Below, in pieces: positions 17,466-28,483 of a stretch of DNA of 64,000 nt. The stretch covers positions 1,048,096-1,112,095 of the forward strand of contig NZ_LGQW01000015.1 of NCBI RefSeq assembly GCF_003116035.1. Reading direction: 5' to 3'. The position numbers and the translations under genes are program-made. The notes beneath the pieces were generated by a model. It did not search any database, was not told where the DNA came from, and saw only the letters and a program-made list of their open reading frames with translations. Numbering within the stretch: the first letter of the stretch is position 1; the number at the start of each line of letters is the position of its first letter. This DNA is from Azospirillum sp. TSH64 (GTDB lineage Bacteria; Pseudomonadota; Alphaproteobacteria; Azospirillales; Azospirillaceae).

Positions 17466-18521
17466 TTACGGACACGGATCCGGCATGCGGTTGTGCACGG
17501 CGTCGATCTCCGCCAACACCTCGGGCGACAGGGTCAGCCCGACGGAGTCGATGTTGGAGATCAGCGTCTCCATCGTCGTCGCCCCGATCAGCGAGGAGGT
17601 GACGAAGGGCTTCTGCAGGGTGAAGGCGATGGCCATCTGGTTCGGCGCCAGACCGTGGCGGCGGGCGATGTCCAGATAGGCCTCGGTCGCCGCGTCGGCA
17701 TTGACCGTGTTGTAGCGCGACGGCCGGTGGTCGAGCGAGCGGCGGCTGCCCGGCGGGATGGCGCCCTTCAGGTACTTGCCGGTCAGCGTGCCGGCGGCGA
17801 GCGGCGAATAGGCCAGCAGCCCGACATCCTCGCGCAGGGCCACCTCCGACAATCCGTTCTCGAAGGTCCGGTTCAGCAGGTTGTAGGCGTTCTGGATCGA
17901 GGCGACGCGCGGCAGCCCGGCCGGCTCCCCTGCCACCTCGGCGGCGCGCAGCCAGCGCATGACGCCCCACGGGCTTTCGTTCGACAGGCCGACATGGCGG
18001 ATCTTCCCCGCCTGCACCAGCTCGGCCAGCGCCGCCAGCGTCTCCTCGATCGGCACGGCGTCCTGCTCGGGCTTGTGCTGATAGGTGCGGCCGCCGAAGC
18101 GGTTGGTGACGCGGTCGGGCCAGTGGATCTGGTAGAGGTCGATGTAGTCGGTCTTCAGCCGCGACAGGCTGGCCTCCACCGCCGCGAAGAGGTTGGCGCG
18201 GTCGAGCCGCGACTTGCCGTCGCGTATCCAGCCGAAGCCGCCGGCCGGCAGGCCGATGATCTTGCTGGCGAGGATCACCCGGTCGCGCTTGCCGCGCGAC
18301 TGGAACCAGCTGCCGATCACCTCCTCCGTCTTGCCATAGGTGTCGGCGGTGGGCGGGATGGCGTACATCTCCGCCGTGTCCCAGAAATTGATGCCGCGGT
18401 CGAGCGCCGCATCCATCTGGGCATGGCCTTCGGCCTCGGTGTTCTGGCGGCCCCAGGTCATGGTGCCCAGGCCGATGGCGCTGACCGACAGGCCGGTGCG
18501 GCCAAGCGGACGATACTGCAT
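17466..18521 (-). CDS. aldo/keto reductase (Tas-like, NADP-dependent)
   Basis: 351 residues. The catalytic tetrad of the AKR barrel is visible as Asp48 (NFWDTAE), Tyr53, Lys87 (ASKIIG) and His133 (YQIHWPD). The insert HWPDRVTNRFGGRTY and overall length resemble the Tas/YghZ group. These reduce aldehydes and ketones with NADPH; the natural substrate cannot be deduced. The start MQYRPLGRTGLSVS has AAGGAACG upstream. The FIST-domain gene ends 28 bases upstream on the same strand, so the two may share a transcript. Confidence 0.88.
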   Translation of the reverse strand: MQYRPLGRTGLSVSAIGLGTMTWGRQNTEAEGHAQMDAALDRGINFWDTAEMYAIPPTADTYGKTEEVIGSWFQSRGKRDRVILASKIIGLPAGGFGWIRDGKSRLDRANLFAAVEASLSRLKTDYIDLYQIHWPDRVTNRFGGRTYQHKPEQDAVPIEETLAALAELVQAGKIRHVGLSNESPWGVMRWLRAAEVAGEPAGLPRVASIQNAYNLLNRTFENGLSEVALREDVGLLAYSPLAAGTLTGKYLKGAIPPGSRRSLDHRPSRYNTVNADAATEAYLDIARRHGLAPNQMAIAFTLQKPFVTSSLIGATTMETLISNIDSVGLTLSPEVLAEIDAVHNRMPDPCP

Positions 18522-18549
18522 CCGGAACGTTCCTTATACGAAATGATCT

Positions 18550-19731
18550 TTACAGAAACAGCGTCAGCACGCCGGTGTAGCCATAGAGCCGGTTGTGCGA
18601 CACCTCGCCCGAGGCGAAGAAGCCGGTCAGCGGGATGTCGCCGAAGACCTCGCGGATCATCGACAGCTCGGCATTGGCGGCACCGAACAGGCTGGGGCCG
18701 CGGGCGATGCAGCTGACATACACCGCCCCCTTCGGCGTCGCCTTCACCCGTTTCTTGAGGCTGTCCAGCATCCGGCGCATGTCGGCGGCGGCGGTCTCCG
18801 CGTCGCGGCGGGTGAACATCACCGGCTGGCCGGTGGTCACCCGTTCGGCGATGGAGAGCCAGCCGGCGCGCGGGTCGATGGCGATCAGGTCGCGCACCAG
18901 ATAATCCTGGGTGTCGGAGCCGGCGATCGGCAGCCCGGCGCAGATCACCCCGGCCACCTGCCGCAGGTCGGCGGCAAGCTCCGGCCCGATATCCTCCTTG
19001 AACACGTCGAGCGCCGGGCGGCCGTCGATCTCCAGGATCACGTTGTCGTCGCTGGCGGTGACGGTGCGCGTCGGCCCGATGGGGCGGCAGCCCTGGGTCA
19101 GCGCGGTGGCGACCGGCAGCTGCGGCGCGAACAGCACGCCGGACACGCCGCCGTCGGTGACCGGGTCGGCATCCTCCGCCCCGGCGGCGATCTGCGGGAA
19201 CTCCCCGCGCGAGGCGGTCAGGCCGCCGACCAGGAAGACGCCGGCCTCCTCCGACAAACGGGCGACCAGCCCGGCCATGTCGGCATGGTGCGGGTCGACA
19301 TGGATCAGCGCCAGCGCCGCGCCATGCTTGTCCAGCCAGCCGCCGGCATTGCCGCGCAGCGGCTCCAGCCCGTCGGTCAGTGTGGGGAACAGGCGGAAGC
19401 TGTCCTCCGGCAGGCGGGCGGCCATGATCGCCAGCCCCGGCTCGTCGAACAGGGCCGCACCGTTCGCCATCACGCCGATGCCGGCGGTGCCGACCCAATG
19501 GCGGATGCCGGTGACGCCGCGCAGCAGGGTGACGATGCTGGTCGCATGCTCCGCCAGCCCGTCGGTCAGATAGAGGAAGCCCAGGTTGCAGCCGGCGACC
19601 GGCCCCAGCCGGTCCAGGCAGGCCTTGACCGTCGGCCCCCACTCGGACCCGGCGGCGCAGGCGGCGGTAAAGCGGGTGTCGCTGTCCTGGGGCACGGTCA
19701 TGGGGGTCACGGTCATGGGGGTCACGGTCAT
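18550..19731 (-). CDS. FIST domain-containing sensory protein
   Basis: 393 residues with an N-terminal FIST domain (roughly 40-235: CNLGFLYLTDGLAEH, VGTAGIGVMANG, VGGLTASRGEFP) and a C-terminal FIST_C domain (about 245-385). FIST proteins are predicted to bind small ligands, possibly amino acids, and often accompany chemotaxis or two-component proteins; none is adjacent here. The N-terminus begins with three copies of a 15-base in-frame repeat encoding MTVTP, MTVTP, MTVPQ, giving three candidate ATGs (19731, 19716, 19701). The first is best placed relative to a GGAGG. The tesA stop lies six bases upstream. Confidence 0.85.
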   Translation of the reverse strand: MTVTPMTVTPMTVPQDSDTRFTAACAAGSEWGPTVKACLDRLGPVAGCNLGFLYLTDGLAEHATSIVTLLRGVTGIRHWVGTAGIGVMANGAALFDEPGLAIMAARLPEDSFRLFPTLTDGLEPLRGNAGGWLDKHGAALALIHVDPHHADMAGLVARLSEEAGVFLVGGLTASRGEFPQIAAGAEDADPVTDGGVSGVLFAPQLPVATALTQGCRPIGPTRTVTASDDNVILEIDGRPALDVFKEDIGPELAADLRQVAGVICAGLPIAGSDTQDYLVRDLIAIDPRAGWLSIAERVTTGQPVMFTRRDAETAAADMRRMLDSLKKRVKATPKGAVYVSCIARGPSLFGAANAELSMIREVFGDIPLTGFFASGEVSHNRLYGYTGVLTLFL

Positions 19732-19737
19732 GGCGGC

Positions 19738-20478
19738 TCAGCCTCCGGTCTTTTCCGTAGTCTTCTGGATTTGCGGCAGGCTGTCGAGCAGGGCGGTGAC
19801 GGAGGGCAGGATGCGCTCGACGATCACTGCCACGCCCTGGGCGTTGGGGTGCAGGCCGTCCGGCTGGATCAGCGCCTGCTGCAACGCCACCCCGTCGAGG
19901 AAGAAGGGATAGAGCGGCACATCGTAGGTCTTGGCGAGATCCGGGTAGATGGCGTTGAAGCTGTCGGTGTAGGGCTTGCCCAGGCTGGGCGAGGCGAACA
20001 TGCCGGCCAGCAGGGTCGGCACCTTGCGCTCCTTCAACGTCTTCAGGATGGCGTCGAGGTTGGCCCTGGCCTGACCGGGGTCGAGCCCGCGCAGCATGTC
20101 GTTGGCGCCCAGCTCGACGATGGCGGCGTCCGGCTTGTCGGCCAGCGCCCAGTCCAGCCGCGCCCGCCCACCGGCGGTGGTGTCGCCCGACACGCCGGCG
20201 TTGACGACGGTGACGCTGTAGCCCTTCGCCGCCAGCGCCTTTTCCAGCTGGCGGGTGAAGCCCTGCGGTTCGGGCAAGCCGTAGCCGGCGGTCAGGCTGT
20301 CGCCCAGCGCCAGCAGCTTCACCGGCGGCGCGGCGACCGCGCGGGTCGGAACGGTCATCGATGCCCCTGCGGCAAGAAGAAAGGCGAGTGCGGCGCCAAG
20401 GGCGCCCGTGTTGAAAGCCCGGCGGGTCGTGCCATATGGCGATGGTCCATTCCGCTTGTGCGAGTGTCGCATGTCCAA
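19738..20478 (-). CDS. tesA: arylesterase / lysophospholipase L1-like SGNH hydrolase (TesA family)
   Basis: A secreted SGNH hydrolase. The Tat/Sec-like N-terminus (RRAFNTGALGAALAFLLAAGAS) is followed by block I GDSLTAGYG (Ser61), block III GANDML, and block V DGLHPNAQG with the Asp and His. Family enzymes cleave acyl-CoA thioesters, lysophospholipids and aryl esters in the periplasm. A TTG start at 20478 is favoured by AGGGGA eight bases before it. The next ATG (20472) overlaps, by two bases, the ATG of the divergent ybbA inside a CATG. E. coli has the same tesA/ybbA-ybbP divergence. Confidence 0.88.
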   Translation of the reverse strand: MDMRHSHKRNGPSPYGTTRRAFNTGALGAALAFLLAAGASMTVPTRAVAAPPVKLLALGDSLTAGYGLPEPQGFTRQLEKALAAKGYSVTVVNAGVSGDTTAGGRARLDWALADKPDAAIVELGANDMLRGLDPGQARANLDAILKTLKERKVPTLLAGMFASPSLGKPYTDSFNAIYPDLAKTYDVPLYPFFLDGVALQQALIQPDGLHPNAQGVAVIVERILPSVTALLDSLPQIQKTTEKTGG

Positions 20479-21238
20479 GGCTCAGTCCCCTGCAACGTCG
20501 TCAAATTCCATCGCCCGCTCTTCAAACGAAATCATCGTTGAACTCGACGACGTCCATCTGAAATTGGACAGCGGCGCCGGACCCGTCAACATCCTGCGCG
20601 GCGTGAATCTTCAGGTGTCGGCCGGCGAGCGGGTCGGCGTCGTCGGCCCCAGCGGCTCCGGCAAGTCCACCATGATGATGGTGATGGCCGGGCTGGAGCG
20701 CCCCAGCGGCGGCCTCGTCCGCGTCGCCGGCCAGGATCTCGGGAAGCTGGACGAGGATGGGCTGGCCCGCTTCCGCCGCCAGCATGTGGGGATCGTCTTC
20801 CAGGCTTTCCATCTGGTGCCGACCATGACGGCGCTGGAGAATGTCGCCATCCCGCTGGAGTTCGCCGGGGTCGCCGACGCCTTCGACCGCGCCCGCGTCG
20901 GGCTGGAGCAGGTGGGCCTGGGCCACCGCATCCACCATTATCCCGGCCAGCTGTCGGGCGGCGAGCAGCAGCGCACGGCGCTCGCCCGCGCCTTCGTCAC
21001 CGAGCCGTCGCTGCTGCTGGCCGACGAGCCGACCGGCAACCTCGACATCGACACCGGCGCCACCATCGTCAAGCTGCTGTTCGATCTGGCCGAGCGGCGC
21101 GGCACGACGCTGGTGCTGATCACCCACGACCAGAGCCTGGCTGCACGCTGCGACCGCACGGTGCGGCTGGCGGACGGGCGGATCGCCGACGACGGGCAGG
21201 CCGCCCGGCGCGCGAAGCTCCAGGCGGCGGGGGAGTGA
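20471..21238 (+). CDS. ybbA: ABC transporter ATP-binding protein (YbbA/LolD-like)
   Basis: 255 residues with Walker A GPSGSGKST, signature LSGGEQQR, Walker B LLLADEPTGN and switch His in LITHDQ. The combination matches MacB/LolD/YbbA-type ATPases that partner FtsX-like permeases and drive periplasmic or mechanotransmission work rather than transmembrane transport. The start is the ATG at 20471. No clear Shine-Dalgarno exists, and the first ~25 residues (Ser/Ala-rich) are variable. It is translationally coupled to the permease gene, whose ATG lies five bases after the stop. Confidence 0.9.
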   Translation: MSKAQSPATSSNSIARSSNEIIVELDDVHLKLDSGAGPVNILRGVNLQVSAGERVGVVGPSGSGKSTMMMVMAGLERPSGGLVRVAGQDLGKLDEDGLARFRRQHVGIVFQAFHLVPTMTALENVAIPLEFAGVADAFDRARVGLEQVGLGHRIHHYPGQLSGGEQQRTALARAFVTEPSLLLADEPTGNLDIDTGATIVKLLFDLAERRGTTLVLITHDQSLAARCDRTVRLADGRIADDGQAARRAKLQAAGE

Positions 21239-21243
21239 GGGGG

Positions 21244-23769
21244 ATGACCGACCTCCGCCTCGCGCTCCGGCTTGCCCGGCGGGAGCTGCGCACCGGCCTG
21301 AAAGGGTTCTGGGTCTTCCTCGCCTGCCTCGCGCTCGGCGTCGCCGCCATCGCCGCAGTACAGTCGGTGTCGAGCGGGCTGCTCGACGGGCTGGCGAGCG
21401 ACGGTCGCTCCATCCTTGGCGGTGACGTCGCGTTGCGGCAACTCTACAATCCGCCGGACGACGGGCAGATGGCCGCGCTGAAGGCCGGCGGCCGGGTGTC
21501 GACCTCCGCCGAGATGCGGGCGATGGCCCGCGCGGATGACAATGTCCGCTCCTCGCTGGTCGAGCTGAAGGCGGTCGACGATGTCTATCCGCTCTATGGC
21601 GCCGTGACGCTGCAGGGTGGCGGCGACCTGCGCGATGCGCTGGCGCAGAAGGACGGCCGCTGGGGTGCGGTGGTCGAGGCCAGTCTGGTCGACCGGCTGG
21701 GCATCAAGCCCGGCGACACCATCCATGTCGGCGAGGGCGCCTACCGCGTCGCCGCCGTGCTGGACCGCGAGCCGGACCGCGCCTCCTCCAACGCCTTCTC
21801 GCTCGGGCCGCGGCTGCTGGTGGCGCTGCCGTCGCTGGCGAACACCGGGTTGCTGCAACCCGGCAGCCTCACCTGGTGGAGCGCCAAGGTGGCGCTGCCG
21901 CCGGACACCGACCTCAAGGCATGGCAGGAGACCCTGCGCAGCCGCTTCCCCGACGCGCCCTGGCGGATGCGCGACTACACCAACGCCTCGCCGCAGATCG
22001 AGCGCTTCATCGACCGCATGACGCTGTTCCTGACGCTGGTCGGGCTGACCGCGCTGCTGGTCGGCGGCGTCGGGGTCGGCAACGCGGTGCGCAGCCATCT
22101 CGATTCGCGTGCCCGCACCATCGCCATGATGAAGTGCATCGGTGCGCCCGGCGCCCTGGTGTTCCAGCTCTATCTGGCGCAGATCCTGGCGCTGGCGCTG
22201 CTGGGCATCGTCATCGGGCTGGCGCTGGGGGCCGTGGCGCCGCTGGTGCTCGGCCGGCTGCTCGACGGCGTGCTGCCGGTGTCGGCCCACATCGGCGTCT
22301 ATCCCGGCGCCCTGGCGCTCGCCGCCCTCTATGGCGTGCTGACCGCGCTGACCTTCTCGCTGTGGCCGCTCGGCCGGGCGCGCGAGGTGCCGGCGGGCGC
22401 CCTGTTCCGCGACGTGATCGCGCCGACCGGCGGACGGCCGCGCACGCCTTATACGGTCGCGATGGTGGTATCGACCGCGGCGCTCGCCGGGCTGGCGGTG
22501 CTGACCGCCCACAACAAGATCTTCGCCCTGTGGTTCGTCGGCGGCTCCATCGCCACCTTCCTCGCCTTCCGCGCCGCCGCCGCCCTGGTCACCTGGGGTG
22601 CTGCGAGGGTAGGGCGGGTCAGGCGTCCGGGCCTGCGGCTGGCGCTCGCCAACCTGCACCGGCCGGGCAACCCGACGGCGGCGGTGGTGCTGTCGCTGGG
22701 GCTTGGCCTGACGGTGCTGGTCGCCATCGCGCTGATCCAGGGCAACTTCTCCCGCCGGGTGTCGGAGACGATCCCGCAGGACGCCCCGGCCTTCTTCTTC
22801 GTCGACATCCAGCGCGACCAGTTCGACCCCTTGCGCGAGCTCGTCACCGCCGTCCCCGGCGCCAGCGCCTTCGAGGCGGTGCCGAGCCTGCGCGGTCGGA
22901 TCGAGCGGGTGAACGGCGAGGATGCCGAAAAGGCGCTGGTCAACCCGGAGCAGGCCTGGATCCTGGCCGGCGACCGCGGCATCACCTATTCGGCGACGCT
23001 GCCGAAGCACTCCACCGTCACCGCCGGGTCCTGGTGGCCGACCGACTATGCCGGGCCGCCGCTGATCTCCATCCACCAGAGCGTCGCCGAGGCCTTCGGC
23101 ATCGGTCCCGGCGCCACCATGACCGTCAACATCCTGGGCCGCAGCTTCGAGGCGAAGGTCGCCAACGTCCGTTCCGCCGATTTCAGCAGCATGGCGATCA
23201 ACTTCACCATGGTCTTTGCCCCCGGCACGCTGGAAGGGGCGCCGCAGACCTGGGTCGCCACCGTCCGCGCCACGCCGGACGCCGAAACGCAGGTGCAGCG
23301 CGCCGTCCTGCAACGCTTCCCCAACATCACCATGGTGCGGGTGAAGGACGCGCTGGACACGGTGGCGGAGATGCTGGGCCATATCGGCACCGCGGTGCGC
23401 ATCGTCGCCGGCATCACGCTGGCCGCCGGCACGCTGGTGCTGGCCGGGGCGGTCGCCGCCGGCCACCGCCGCCGGGTCTACGACGCGGTGGTGCTGAAGG
23501 TGCTGGGGGCCACGCGCGGCGACATTCTGCGCGCCTTCCTGCTGGAATACGGGCTGCTCGGCCTGCTGACCGCGGTCATTGCCGGCTTCATCGGAACCTT
23601 GACCGCCTGGGCGGTGCTGAAGTTCCTGATGCATTGGGAATGGAGCTTCCTGCCGTCGGCTGTCGTCACCACCGCTTTGCTGAGCACGGCGATCACGCTG
23701 GCTTTCGGGTTCTATGGTACTTGGCGGGCTCTGGGCCAGCCTTCGGCGCCATTGCTTCGGAACGAGTGA
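21244..23769 (+). CDS. ybbP: FtsX-like ABC permease (YbbP family)
   Basis: 841 residues. An N-terminal membrane helix (FWVFLACLALGVAAIAAV) precedes a large periplasmic domain. A three-helix FtsX block around LVGLTALLVGGVGVGNAV follows, with middle helices, a second periplasmic domain, and a final FtsX block ([18 protein letters not shown] onward). This duplicated organisation, about ten helices, is that of E. coli YbbP. The pair may extract lipids or lipoproteins or regulate the co-located esterase; the substrate is unknown. The start at 21244 follows GGGGGAG; a GTG overlapping the ybbA stop is an alternative. Confidence 0.9.
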   Translation: MTDLRLALRLARRELRTGLKGFWVFLACLALGVAAIAAVQSVSSGLLDGLASDGRSILGGDVALRQLYNPPDDGQMAALKAGGRVSTSAEMRAMARADDNVRSSLVELKAVDDVYPLYGAVTLQGGGDLRDALAQKDGRWGAVVEASLVDRLGIKPGDTIHVGEGAYRVAAVLDREPDRASSNAFSLGPRLLVALPSLANTGLLQPGSLTWWSAKVALPPDTDLKAWQETLRSRFPDAPWRMRDYTNASPQIERFIDRMTLFLTLVGLTALLVGGVGVGNAVRSHLDSRARTIAMMKCIGAPGALVFQLYLAQILALALLGIVIGLALGAVAPLVLGRLLDGVLPVSAHIGVYPGALALAALYGVLTALTFSLWPLGRAREVPAGALFRDVIAPTGGRPRTPYTVAMVVSTAALAGLAVLTAHNKIFALWFVGGSIATFLAFRAAAALVTWGAARVGRVRRPGLRLALANLHRPGNPTAAVVLSLGLGLTVLVAIALIQGNFSRRVSETIPQDAPAFFFVDIQRDQFDPLRELVTAVPGASAFEAVPSLRGRIERVNGEDAEKALVNPEQAWILAGDRGITYSATLPKHSTVTAGSWWPTDYAGPPLISIHQSVAEAFGIGPGATMTVNILGRSFEAKVANVRSADFSSMAINFTMVFAPGTLEGAPQTWVATVRATPDAETQVQRAVLQRFPNITMVRVKDALDTVAEMLGHIGTAVRIVAGITLAAGTLVLAGAVAAGHRRRVYDAVVLKVLGATRGDILRAFLLEYGLLGLLTAVIAGFIGTLTAWAVLKFLMHWEWSFLPSAVVTTALLSTAITLAFGFYGTWRALGQPSAPLLRNE

Positions 23770-23809
23770 CTCCCGTATGATGAAGCCGCAGGAAAAACGA
23801 ATCGTGAAA

Positions 23810-23830
23810 GCTTTTTCATCTGGAAAAAGC
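23810..23830. terminator. hairpin after ybbP
   Basis: GCTTTTTC and GAAAAAGC form an eight-pair stem around ATCTG, 41 bases after the ybbP stop. The A/T runs are inside the stem, so it could act weakly in either direction. It also lies in the promoter region of the Bax-inhibitor gene and could be an operator. Confidence 0.4.
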
Positions 23831-23915
23831 GCCGCCGATTCCTATTGAACCGCCTGGCGGACTCGCCAATATGTCCTGCGACGGGATCACCCAATTCCAC
23901 CGAGGAAACCAAACC

Positions 23916-24641
23916 ATGGCAGACCCGACCTATAACCGCTTCGCGACCGCAGGCCGCGCGACAGATCGGGGATACTTCGACGAAGGCCTGCGCCAGCACA
24001 TGCTGCGCGTGTACAACTACATGGGTGCCGGCCTGATCCTGACGGGTCTGGTCGCCGCGCTCGTGTCGTCCAGCCCGGCCATGATGGCCACCATCTTCGG
24101 CACGCCGCTGAAGTGGGTGGTGATGCTGGCGCCGCTGGCCTTCGTCATGGTGCTGTCCTTCGGCATCCAGCGCCTCTCCTTCGCATCGGCACAGATGATC
24201 TTCTGGGCCTATTGCGGTGCCATGGGCCTGTCGATGTCGGCCATCTTCCTGGTCTTCACCGGGGCGTCGATCGCGCTGACCTTCTTCGTCACCGCCGCGA
24301 CCTTCCTGGCGATGAGCCTCTACGGCTACACCACGAAGGCCGACCTGTCGAAGATGGGCTCGTTCCTGATGATGGGCGTCATCGGCCTGGTGATCGCCGG
24401 CCTGGCGAACATCTTCTTCCAGTCGCCGGCCCTGCACTTCGCGATCTCCGCCATCGGCGTGCTGATCTTCACCGGCCTGACCGCCTACGACACCCAGGCG
24501 ATCAAGGAAAGCTACGCCGAGGGCTACGATCACGAGAGCACCGGCAAGCTGGCCCTGATGGGCGCCCTGACGCTGTACCTGGACTTCATCAACCTGTTCC
24601 AGTTCCTGCTGCAGTTCCTGGGCCAGCGCAACAACGACTGA
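23916..24641 (+). CDS. Bax inhibitor-1 family inner-membrane protein
   Basis: 241 residues with seven hydrophobic helices. The typical family motif is seen in GLTAYDTQAIKESY near residue 200, and the last helices end in LYLDFINLFQFLLQFLGQRNND. Relatives (YccA/YbhL, human TMBIM) act as membrane Ca2+ or stress-response proteins; YccA modulates FtsH. The start MADPTYNRFATAGRA has CGAGGAA upstream, and an earlier in-frame ATG is less favourable. It is transcribed alone and followed by a strong terminator. Confidence 0.92.
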   Translation: MADPTYNRFATAGRATDRGYFDEGLRQHMLRVYNYMGAGLILTGLVAALVSSSPAMMATIFGTPLKWVVMLAPLAFVMVLSFGIQRLSFASAQMIFWAYCGAMGLSMSAIFLVFTGASIALTFFVTAATFLAMSLYGYTTKADLSKMGSFLMMGVIGLVIAGLANIFFQSPALHFAISAIGVLIFTGLTAYDTQAIKESYAEGYDHESTGKLALMGALTLYLDFINLFQFLLQFLGQRNND

Positions 24642-24698
24642 GCCTGAGGACATCCGACCCGAGACGCCCGATCGGACAAGCATCGGATCGAGCAGAAG

Positions 24699-24736
24699 CC
24701 GCCCGGAAGCACCCCGCTTCCGGGCGGTTTTCTTTT
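24699..24736 (+). terminator. strong intrinsic terminator after the Bax-inhibitor gene
   Basis: CCGCCCGGAAGC (24699-24710) pairs perfectly with GCTTCCGGGCGG (24716-24727) over ACCCC, followed by TTTTCTTTT. It separates two convergent genes. Confidence 0.92.
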
Positions 24737-24738
24737 GG

Positions 24739-25467
24739 TCAGGTTTCCATCGTCACCGCATCGCCGACCTTGAGACCCAGCACGTCCTCGGCCCGCCCGC
24801 GGTTGACGGCGATCTCGGCCAGCCCGTTGGAGTTTTCGTACCACAGCGGCTGCCCCGGCCCGACGGCGCCGAAGGTGTGGGCAGGGGCGATGCGGGCGCC
24901 GCCGGCAATCAGCACCGCATCGGCGGGCAGGGTGGAGGCCCGCATCCCGGTCATGGCGTTGCCGTAGACATCGACATAGACGATGCAGGCCAACTCGTCC
25001 GGCCAGTCCGGACGGTCGATGGCGGCGGGATCGAGCGGGCTGCGCGCGACGGCCCGGCCGGTGGCAAGGCTGGCGGCGACGGGGGCGAACAGGTCGCGGC
25101 CGTGGAAGCTGGCGGACAGCCGGTCCGGGATCCAGTCGATTGTCCAGGCGTTTAGCGACGTTGCGCGGCGCGCGATCAGGGCGAAAAGGCCGTTGTCCGG
25201 ACCGACGAACCAGCGCCCGTCGGCCTCCACCATCACCGGCCGCCGGTCGGTGCCGACGCCGGGATCGACAACAGAGAGAAAGACGCTGCCAGCCGGGAAG
25301 GCCGGAGCATAGGCTGCCAGCAGATAGGCGGACAGCTGTGGGTCGAAGGCGGGGGCGTCGGCGAACAGGTCGATGACCGGCACGCCGGGCGCCTGTTGTG
25401 CCAACACCGCCTTCATCTGGCCGGTGTAGGGGCCGGAAAGTCCGAAATCGGTGAAGAGCAGGATCAT
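24739..25467 (-). CDS. SAM hydroxide adenosyltransferase / SAM hydrolase (DUF62)
   Basis: 242 residues. The opening ILLFTDFGLSGPYTGQMKAVL, SVVDPGVGT, FVGPDNGLFA and SFHGRDLFAPVAA are the diagnostic blocks of the DUF62/fluorinase-related family. Bacterial members hydrolyse S-adenosylmethionine to adenosine and methionine. The start at 25467 has AGAAGG upstream; the frame extends to 25533 but without coding character. It lies 66 bases after the phoB stop and could be at the end of the phosphate operon, though a link to phosphate control is not evident. Confidence 0.88.
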   Translation of the reverse strand: MILLFTDFGLSGPYTGQMKAVLAQQAPGVPVIDLFADAPAFDPQLSAYLLAAYAPAFPAGSVFLSVVDPGVGTDRRPVMVEADGRWFVGPDNGLFALIARRATSLNAWTIDWIPDRLSASFHGRDLFAPVAASLATGRAVARSPLDPAAIDRPDWPDELACIVYVDVYGNAMTGMRASTLPADAVLIAGGARIAPAHTFGAVGPGQPLWYENSNGLAEIAVNRGRAEDVLGLKVGDAVTMET

Positions 25468-25533
25468 CGAGGGCCTTCTCACCAGGGCTGTGGTGGTCTT
25501 GGCCCCCATCCTACCCCCATCCGAACCCCGCAC

Positions 25534-26238
<705 letters not shown>

Positions 26239-26333
26239 GGTGGCTCCGTTGACAGCGCGCGTCTCGACGTTAACCGGCATGGGACAGCCTTTTCAACAAA
26301 GGAGGAGGGGAGGGCGCAGAGGTAAGGCGGGGC

Positions 26334-27164
<831 letters not shown>

Positions 27165-27169
27165 GACGC

Positions 27170-28483
27170 TCACCACCGTCTCTCGAAAATCTTGCGCAGG
27201 ATCACGGCCGCGCCGTTCAGCAGGATCAGGACGCCGAGCAGGATCAGGATCGCCGCCGAGGTGCGCTCGGTGAAGGCCCGCTCGGGGCTGTCGGCCCACA
27301 TGTAGATCTGCACCGGAAGCACCGTGGCGCTGTCGGTCAGCCCGTGGGGCACGTCGACGATGAAGGCGACCATGCCGATCAGCAGCAGCGGCGCCGTCTC
27401 GCCCAGCGCGCGGGCCATGCCGATGATGGTGCCGGTCAGGATGCCGGGCATCGCCAGCGGCAGCACATGGTGCAGCACCGTCTGCAAGGGCGAGGCGCCG
27501 ATGCCCAGCGCCGCCTGGCGGATCGACGGCGGCACCGCCTTCAGCGCGACGCGGGACGCGATGATGATGACCGGCAGCGTCATCAGCGCCATCACCAGCC
27601 CGCCGACCAGCGGGGCGGAGCGCGGCATGCCGAAGAAACCGAGGAACACCGCGAGGCCGAGCAGGCCGAAGATGATCGACGGCACCGCGGCGAGGTTGTT
27701 GATGTTCACCTCGATCAGGTCGGTCCAGCGGTTCTTCGGCGCGAACTCCTCCAGATAGACCGCGGCGGCGATGCCGGTCGGCACCGACAGCGCCATGGTC
27801 ACCAGCAGGGTCAGCAGCGAGCCCACGATGGCGCCGCCGATGCCTGCCTGTTCCGGCTCGCGGCTGTCGCCGGCGGTGAACAGGGTGGTGTTGAAGCCCT
27901 GCGCCAGCGCGCCGGAGGCCAGCAGCGCGTCGGCGGCGGCGACCTTGGCGTCGCTGAGCCCGCGCTCGCTCTCCGGCAGGTCGCGGCGGTAGCCGCCCTT
28001 CACCAGCTGGTCGATCTGGTCGTCGGCGCGGACCCAGATCGTCTGCGTGGTGCCGGCCAGCGCCGGGTTCTTGGCAACCATCGCCTCCAGCTCGTAGGGT
28101 GCCCCCGACGACAGCAGGTCGTTCAGCACGCGGCGGCCGGCGCGGTCGGTCACCTGGGGGAACTGGGCGTAGAGCGCCCGGCGCAGCGGGGCGGCGTAGT
28201 TGCGGTCGGCGACATCCGCCGGGTCCAGCGTCACCTCCAGCCGGATGCGCGCCTCAAGGAAGGCACTGGCGCCCTTGGCGACGATGGAGCCCAGCAGCAG
28301 AACCAGCATCAGCGCCGCCAGCGCCACCGCCGCGGCGCCGGCCAGCCGGAAGCGGCGCTCCGCGGCATGGCGGGCGCGCAGGCGGCGGGCGAAGGCCTCG
28401 CTGCGCAGGCGCGACTTCGGCGGGGTGGTTGAGGCGGGGGAGGGCGTCACGGCCGCCGCGTCCCGCTCGACGAGGTCAGTCAT
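27170..28483 (-). CDS. pstA: phosphate ABC transporter permease PstA, with N-terminal DUF3333-type domain
   Basis: 437 residues, about 140 more than E. coli PstA. After a first membrane helix near residue 50 comes a periplasmic insertion of about 150 residues ([22 protein letters not shown]), which fits the DUF3333 extension of proteobacterial PstA. The conserved permease core follows, with the EAA loop around [22 protein letters not shown]. It pairs with PstC. It overlaps pstC by eight bases, so translation is coupled. Confidence 0.93.
   Translation of the reverse strand: MTDLVERDAAAVTPSPASTTPPKSRLRSEAFARRLRARHAAERRFRLAGAAAVALAALMLVLLLGSIVAKGASAFLEARIRLEVTLDPADVADRNYAAPLRRALYAQFPQVTDRAGRRVLNDLLSSGAPYELEAMVAKNPALAGTTQTIWVRADDQIDQLVKGGYRRDLPESERGLSDAKVAAADALLASGALAQGFNTTLFTAGDSREPEQAGIGGAIVGSLLTLLVTMALSVPTGIAAAVYLEEFAPKNRWTDLIEVNINNLAAVPSIIFGLLGLAVFLGFFGMPRSAPLVGGLVMALMTLPVIIIASRVALKAVPPSIRQAALGIGASPLQTVLHHVLPLAMPGILTGTIIGMARALGETAPLLLIGMVAFIVDVPHGLTDSATVLPVQIYMWADSPERAFTERTSAAILILLGVLILLNGAAVILRKIFERRW

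Noticed and set aside
20938..23634. A very long open frame (898 codons) on the minus strand opposite ybbA and ybbP
   Set aside because: Composition is Arg/Gly/Gln/His-rich with no domain, and the plus strand encodes a motif-complete ABC pair. It is a GC-rich antisense artefact.
26239..26333. Possible phoU between pstB and phoB
   Set aside because: Only 95 bases, no ORF of suitable size in any frame.
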